Shown piece by piece: positions 7,614-10,933 of a stretch of 10,933 bases of DNA. Each line of letters begins with the position of its first letter. The stretch's first letter is position 1. The position numbers and the translations under genes are program-made. This DNA is from Gammaproteobacteria bacterium (GTDB lineage: Bacteria; Pseudomonadota; Gammaproteobacteria; Granulosicoccales; Granulosicoccaceae): assembly GCA_020444765.1 (NCBI GenBank), contig JAGRHW010000096.1, positions 1-10,933 on the forward strand. Direction: 5' to 3'. Under the pieces are notes generated by a model. It saw nothing but the letters and a program-made list of their open reading frames with translations. It searched no databases and had not been told where the DNA came from.

Positions 7614-7690
7614 AAACGTTTACCTTGAAACATGTTAAAGCAGTTTGATTCGGGCGGGTTCGGGGCTATTGCCGGAAGTGTCCGCTTCGC

Positions 7691-8923
7691 TCAGCGCGTT
7701 TCGCTGTCAGAACGCGGCAGCAGCCAGTTCAGTAACACGCCGGCAATCGCCGACAGGCCGATCCCCTTGATCGATACATCGCCGACACCGATCGACATGC
7801 CGCCGATGCCGAATACCAGTATCAGCGAAACGATGATCATATTGCGAGGTTCGGCCAGATCCACACCCGCCTGCACCAGGGTGTTCAGGCCGATTGCCGC
7901 AATGGCGCCGAACAACAGCAGCATAATGCCGCCCATCACCGGAGTCGGAATGGTGGCCAGAAAGGCGCCGAGCGTTCCGGAGAACGACAACACGATAGCG
8001 AATACCGCCGCCCAGGTCATGATGGCCGGGTTAAAGGCGCGGGTCAGGGTGACGGCGCCGGTTACTTCCGAATAGGTGGTGTTCGGTGGACCGCCGAGCA
8101 GCGAGGCGAGCATGGTCGCCAGCCCGTCGCCGAGCAGAGTGAATTTCAGCCCGGGTTTTTTCAGATAATCCTGGCCGGTGACGCGGCTGATCGCCAGCAT
8201 GTCGCCGATGTGTTCGATCGCCGGTGCGATTGCCACCGGCACGATAAACAGGATCGCCTGCCAGTTGAATTCCGGAAAGACGAAGGCCGGCACCGCGAAC
8301 AAAGGCGCTTCACCGAGCGCGCTGAAATCGACCAGGCCGAACAGAATCGAGGCCAGGTAACCGGCGGCAACCCCGATCAGGATCGGTACGAATCGCAACA
8401 GGCCGTGGCCAAGCAAGCTTGCGGCAACAGTCGCGCCGAGGGCGATCGCCGCAATGCTCAGTGCCTTGTATTGTTCGACCAGCACCGCGCTGCCGTCGCC
8501 GGTTTTGCCGAGCGCCATGTTCACCGCGACCGGCGCGAGACTCAAGCCGATGACCATGATTACCGGCCCGACCACCACGGTTGGCAAAATCCGGTGTACC
8601 AGTTCGACGCCGCGGGCCGCGACCAGCAGGCTGAGCGCGATATAAACCAGTCCTGCGGCCAGTAAACCCGACAGGGTCGCGGGAATGCCCCAGGTCTGTA
8701 CGCCGTAAATAATCGGTGCGATAAAAGCAAACGAGGAGGCGAGAAAGATCGGAATCTGCCGTCTGGTGACAAGCTGGAACAACAGCGTGCCCGCACCGGC
8801 GGTAAACAAGGCGACGTTAGGGTCGAGCCCGGTGAGGATCGGTACCAGAACCAGCGCACCAAAGGCCACGAACAGCATTTGTAACCCGATCAGAGGGGTC
8901 AGGGCGGGATGGTGATCAGTCAT
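7691..8923 (-). CDS. uraA: Uracil/xanthine permease family protein (UraA-like, NCS2 nucleobase transporter)
   Basis: This is a 410-aa inner-membrane transporter of the nucleobase-cation symporter-2 family, expected to import uracil or a related base with protons. It is nearly all hydrophobic and consistent with 14 membrane segments; E. coli UraA has 429 aa. Landmarks are LASSFAFIAP (61-70), AIEHIGDML (236-244) and GGPPNTTYSEVTGA (277-290). Glu237 and Glu286 match the substrate-binding Glu241 and Glu290 of UraA, while Asp241 replaces its His245 and Ser285 its Gly289, so the exact base transported is uncertain. The start is ATG at 8923 (MTDHHPAL); the frame is open to 9004, but that would add a polar 27-residue tail lacking in the family. 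The Shine-Dalgarno is weak. It is divergent from the SRPBCC gene. Confidence 0.9.
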   Translation of the reverse strand: MTDHHPALTPLIGLQMLFVAFGALVLVPILTGLDPNVALFTAGAGTLLFQLVTRRQIPIFLASSFAFIAPIIYGVQTWGIPATLSGLLAAGLVYIALSLLVAARGVELVHRILPTVVVGPVIMVIGLSLAPVAVNMALGKTGDGSAVLVEQYKALSIAAIALGATVAASLLGHGLLRFVPILIGVAAGYLASILFGLVDFSALGEAPLFAVPAFVFPEFNWQAILFIVPVAIAPAIEHIGDMLAISRVTGQDYLKKPGLKFTLLGDGLATMLASLLGGPPNTTYSEVTGAVTLTRAFNPAIMTWAAVFAIVLSFSGTLGAFLATIPTPVMGGIMLLLFGAIAAIGLNTLVQAGVDLAEPRNMIIVSLILVFGIGGMSIGVGDVSIKGIGLSAIAGVLLNWLLPRSDSETR

Positions 8924-9026
8924 CGGGGGCTCGCTTTTGTTTTTGTTGACGCCGTATTGTCGCCTATTGCAAGCGGGGAATGAAGCGCGGATTGCATCAA
9001 ACACATTCTGCGGGCTTCCGGGGTGC

Positions 9027-9056
9027 TTGCGAACGTCCGGCTTGCGCGCCTATAGT
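9027..9056 (+). promoter_or_regulatory. Candidate sigma-70-type promoter of the SRPBCC gene
   Basis: TTGCGA (9027-9032, 4 of 6 matches) and TATAGT (9051-9056, 5 of 6) are separated by 18 bp, giving a predicted leader of about 58 nt before the ATG at 9122. A direct repeat CTTGCG (9026-9031 and 9041-9046) overlaps the -35 box and the spacer. Based on sequence match only. Confidence 0.5.
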
Positions 9057-9121
9057 GCAAAAAAACAATACCGGCGATGGGTGCGATCCACCACCGGCCA
9101 CAACCACCATGGGAGAGGATT

Positions 9122-9538
9122 ATGTCGAAAGTAACGTCACAGCAGGAACTTAATGTACCGGCAGAAGAAGTCTGGGCCCTGATCGGCAAGTTTAACGCGC
9201 TGGCCGACTGGCATCCGGCCGTAGAAACATCCACCTTGTCAGACGACGGCACGATTCGCACGCTGAGTCTCGCCGGCGGCGGAGAGATCGTCGAACGTCT
9301 CGAAAAACTCAATGACGGCGACTATGAATACAGTTATTCGATTCTCGACAGTCCCCTGCCGGTGAGCGACTACACCTCGACGCTGAAAATTCGCCGGAAC
9401 GATGATGGCAAGGGCTGTGTCGTCGAATGGGGCAGCGATTTCAAACCCGCCGGCGTGTCGGCCGCGGATGCGGAAAAAGTCATCAACGGCATCTATCAGG
9501 CAGGCTTCGATAACCTGAGAAAAATCTTCGGGGTCTGA
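9122..9538 (+). CDS. SRPBCC (START/Bet v 1-like) family protein
   Basis: This 138-aa protein has no signal peptide or membrane segment. The pattern is that of the SRPBCC helix-grip fold (polyketide cyclase/dehydrase or MxaD-like group): an N-terminal strand followed by VPAEEVWALIGKFNALADWHPAV (residues 12-34), central strands with LAGGGEIVERLEKL and YEYSYSILDSPLPVSDYTSTL, the strand GCVVEWGSDFKP (102-113), and a long C-terminal helix AEKVINGIYQAGFDNLRKIFG. Such proteins bind hydrophobic ligands; this ligand is unknown. The start at 9122 is set by a strong GGAGAGGA Shine-Dalgarno about 2-9 nt upstream; the frame is open to 9077 but lacks a comparable site. The gene has its own candidate promoter and a strong terminator and looks monocistronic. 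Confidence 0.88.
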   Translation: MSKVTSQQELNVPAEEVWALIGKFNALADWHPAVETSTLSDDGTIRTLSLAGGGEIVERLEKLNDGDYEYSYSILDSPLPVSDYTSTLKIRRNDDGKGCVVEWGSDFKPAGVSAADAEKVINGIYQAGFDNLRKIFGV

Positions 9539-9551
9539 ATTCACGGCTTGA

Positions 9552-9580
9552 GACGCCGCCGAAAGGCGGCGTCTTTTTTT
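9552..9580 (+). terminator. Strong intrinsic terminator after the SRPBCC gene
   Basis: A perfect 9-bp GC-rich stem, GACGCCGCC (9552-9560) with GGCGGCGTC (9565-9573), is closed by a GAAA tetraloop and followed by seven T residues (9574-9580). It lies 13 bp past the stop codon. Confidence 0.95.
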
Positions 9581-9672
9581 GGGCCGGCTGCGGACGCCGG
9601 ATAAAGTCAATGTTGTCGGGTTGGCGCTAAACTTTTCACAGGCTTTTGTTCAAAACCGGGAGCGCAGCAGCT

Positions 9673-10719
9673 ATGAACAGATGGATCAGGGACGCGGTAG
9701 AGAAAATCTCCGCCGATTATCACCGCACCTCGGATACGCATCTGGTCAAGTTGCACATTCCGTCCCTGCAGGGCGTGGATATTTACCTGAAGGACGAAAG
9801 CACGCACCCGACCGGCAGCCTCAAACACCGGCTGGCCCGCTCTTTGTTCATGTACGCCATCTGTAACGGCAAGGTCCGCGAGGGCACGACCGTGATCGAG
9901 GCCTCTTCCGGCAGTACCGCGGTATCCGAAGCCTATTTTGCGCAGATGATCGGCGTGCCGTTTATTGCCGTCATGCCGGACAATACAGCGCGCAGCAAGA
10001 TTCGTCAGATCGAGCTTTACGGCGGCCGCTGCCATTTCGTCGATTGTCCCACCAAGATGGAAAGCGAATCGATCAGGCTGGCGGAGTCCGTCAACGGCTA
10101 TTTCATGGACCAGTTTACCTATGCCGAACGGGCGACCGACTGGCGCGGCAGCAACAATATCGCCGAAAGTATTTTCGAGCAGATGGCTTTCGAACCGCAT
10201 CCCGTGCCGTTCAGTCTTGTGATGAGTCCCGGCACGGGCGGCACATCGGCAACCCTCGGGCGATATATCCGTTACAAGGGCTATGAGACGCAGTTGCTGG
10301 TCGTCGACCCGGAAAACTCGGTTTTTTACGAGAGTTATATCAACAAGGACCCCACGGTGAAACGCACCATGGCCAGCCGTATCGAAGGCATCGGCAGACC
10401 CCGCGTGGAACCATCCTTCCAGCCCGACGTGATCGACGAGATGATGAAAGTGCCCGATGCGGCGAGCGTCGCAACGATACTCTGGCTGGAAAAACTCATC
10501 GGCCGCAAAGCCGGCGCCTCGACCGGCACCAACCTCTGGGGCGCCCTGGCCGTCGCCCAGGAAAAACACGCGCAGGGCGGCTCGGGTTCGATCGTTACCC
10601 TGATGTGCGACAGCGGCGACCGTTACCTGGATACGTATTATGACCCGCAATGGGTGCAGGAACATATCGGCGATATCACGCCGTACTGTCAGCAACTCGA
10701 TAAGCTTTGTCCATTGTAA
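9673..10719 (+). CDS. cds1: PLP-dependent cysteine synthase-like enzyme, Cds1-type L-cysteine desulfhydrase
   Basis: This 348-aa protein belongs to the fold-type II PLP enzymes (cysteine synthase superfamily) and closely resembles Cds1 (M. tuberculosis Rv3684), which degrades L-cysteine to sulfide, ammonia and pyruvate. In order: KDESTHPTGSLKHRLARS (40-57) with Lys51 as the probable PLP Schiff-base lysine; EASSGSTAVSEAYF (76-89), where CysK enzymes have the substrate loop SGNTG; GGRCHFVD (117-124); FMDQFTYAERATDWRG (144-159); the phosphate-binding loop GTGGTSATLGRY (187-198); SRIEGIGRPRVEPSF (235-249); and CDSGDRY (312-318) near the pyridine nitrogen. The ATG at 9673 has GGGAG 10 nt upstream; a TTG at 9646 would add nine residues with a poorer site. 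It is cytoplasmic and separate from the SRPBCC gene, which ends at a terminator. Family membership is sure; the exact reaction is inferred. Confidence 0.9.
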   Translation: MNRWIRDAVEKISADYHRTSDTHLVKLHIPSLQGVDIYLKDESTHPTGSLKHRLARSLFMYAICNGKVREGTTVIEASSGSTAVSEAYFAQMIGVPFIAVMPDNTARSKIRQIELYGGRCHFVDCPTKMESESIRLAESVNGYFMDQFTYAERATDWRGSNNIAESIFEQMAFEPHPVPFSLVMSPGTGGTSATLGRYIRYKGYETQLLVVDPENSVFYESYINKDPTVKRTMASRIEGIGRPRVEPSFQPDVIDEMMKVPDAASVATILWLEKLIGRKAGASTGTNLWGALAVAQEKHAQGGSGSIVTLMCDSGDRYLDTYYDPQWVQEHIGDITPYCQQLDKLCPL

Positions 10720-10790
10720 AACGCGGGACTACTCCAGTAATAATAAAGGTCAGGGCAGTTGTTCCGGGTCGGGCTTGCAAAAAAGAATCA

Positions 10791-10872
10791 GTCATTCCCG
10801 CGCAGGCGGGAATCCAGCTACGGACTGTCCGGTAGAGGTACTGGATCCCCGACAAAAACATTCGGGGATGAC
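10791..10872 (+). repeat. Palindromic GTCATTCCCGC-type repeat, copy 2 (82 bp)
   Basis: Same orientation and length as copy 1, with 72 of 82 positions identical; the first 28 bases match exactly. The ends are an imperfect inverted pair: GTCATTCCCG at the start, and CGGGGATGAC at the end, whose complement reads GTCATCCCCG. The hairpin ATTCCCGC-GCAG-GCGGGAAT lies at 10794-10813. It sits 71 bp past the cds1 stop. Confidence 0.85.
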
Positions 10873-10903
10873 AAAGTGGTTGTCTGGAAGGTGTCGCTCC
10901 GCC

Positions 10904-10933
10904 GTCATTCCCGCGCAGGCGGGAATCCAGCAG
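10904..10933 (+). repeat. Palindromic GTCATTCCCGC-type repeat, copy 3 (cut by the window end)
   Basis: The first 28 bases of the repeat recur without change 31 bp after copy 2, in the same orientation, and the element runs off the window. The local hairpin ATTCCCGC/GCGGGAAT is complete (10907-10926). Confidence 0.8.

Noticed and set aside
8924..9004. N-terminal extension of the permease by 27 codons
   Set aside because: The added residues are polar and not part of the family; the ATG at 8923 fits the usual N-terminus.
9607..10695. 362-codon open frame on the minus strand opposite cds1
   Set aside because: It lies wholly antisense to a well-supported PLP enzyme gene, and no family motif is visible.
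10791..10933. CRISPR-like array of hairpin repeats
   Set aside because: The units are 82 bp and diverged, with too few copies and no regular spacers or cas genes; they fit a dispersed palindromic repeat.

Overview
The window looks like chromosomal DNA of a moderately GC-rich Gram-negative bacterium, most likely a gammaproteobacterium. The evidence is a complete outer-membrane assembly pair, tamA-tamB, together with protein families and short palindromic repeats common in that group. There are no phage, plasmid, transposase, rRNA, tRNA or CRISPR signatures. The genus cannot be assigned from the sequence alone.

Layout. Positions 1-59 hold no recognisable feature. From there to 9004 all genes are on the minus strand, read from high to low coordinates. 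They are a UraA-type nucleobase permease (8923-7691), a small DUF6122-like membrane protein (7613-7296), an alpha/beta-hydrolase-fold protein (6939-5998), tamA (5818-3959) and tamB (3962-60). Two genes on the plus strand follow: an SRPBCC lipid/ligand-binding-fold protein (9122-9538), closed by a textbook intrinsic terminator, and a Cds1-type PLP enzyme (9673-10719). The permease and the SRPBCC gene are divergent and share a roughly 200-bp intergenic region.

How the genes work together. TamA (outer-membrane Omp85 barrel with POTRA domains) and TamB (inner-membrane-anchored periplasm-spanning beta-groove protein) form the translocation and assembly module. Their reading frames overlap by four bases (GTGA), so they are probably translationally coupled. 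The other genes show no obvious shared pathway with this pair and look like ordinary single-gene units.

Unusual points. (1) The hydrolase has Gly in place of the nucleophilic Ser of its elbow (G-H-G-E-G), while the Asp and His partners remain and the oxyanion-side motif is also changed; it may be a pseudoenzyme. (2) The DUF6122-like gene has no conventional start at the expected place: it either uses AUU behind an AAGG ribosome-binding site or has lost one base in a five-base T run. (3) Three same-orientation copies of a palindromic 'GTCATTCCCGC' repeat are present (two complete at 82 bp and 88% identical, one cut by the window end). (4) A perfect 15-bp palindrome that contains a consensus TTGACA -35 box, next to an 11-bp inverted repeat, lies just upstream of tamA. 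I found no convincing wholly new multi-gene system.
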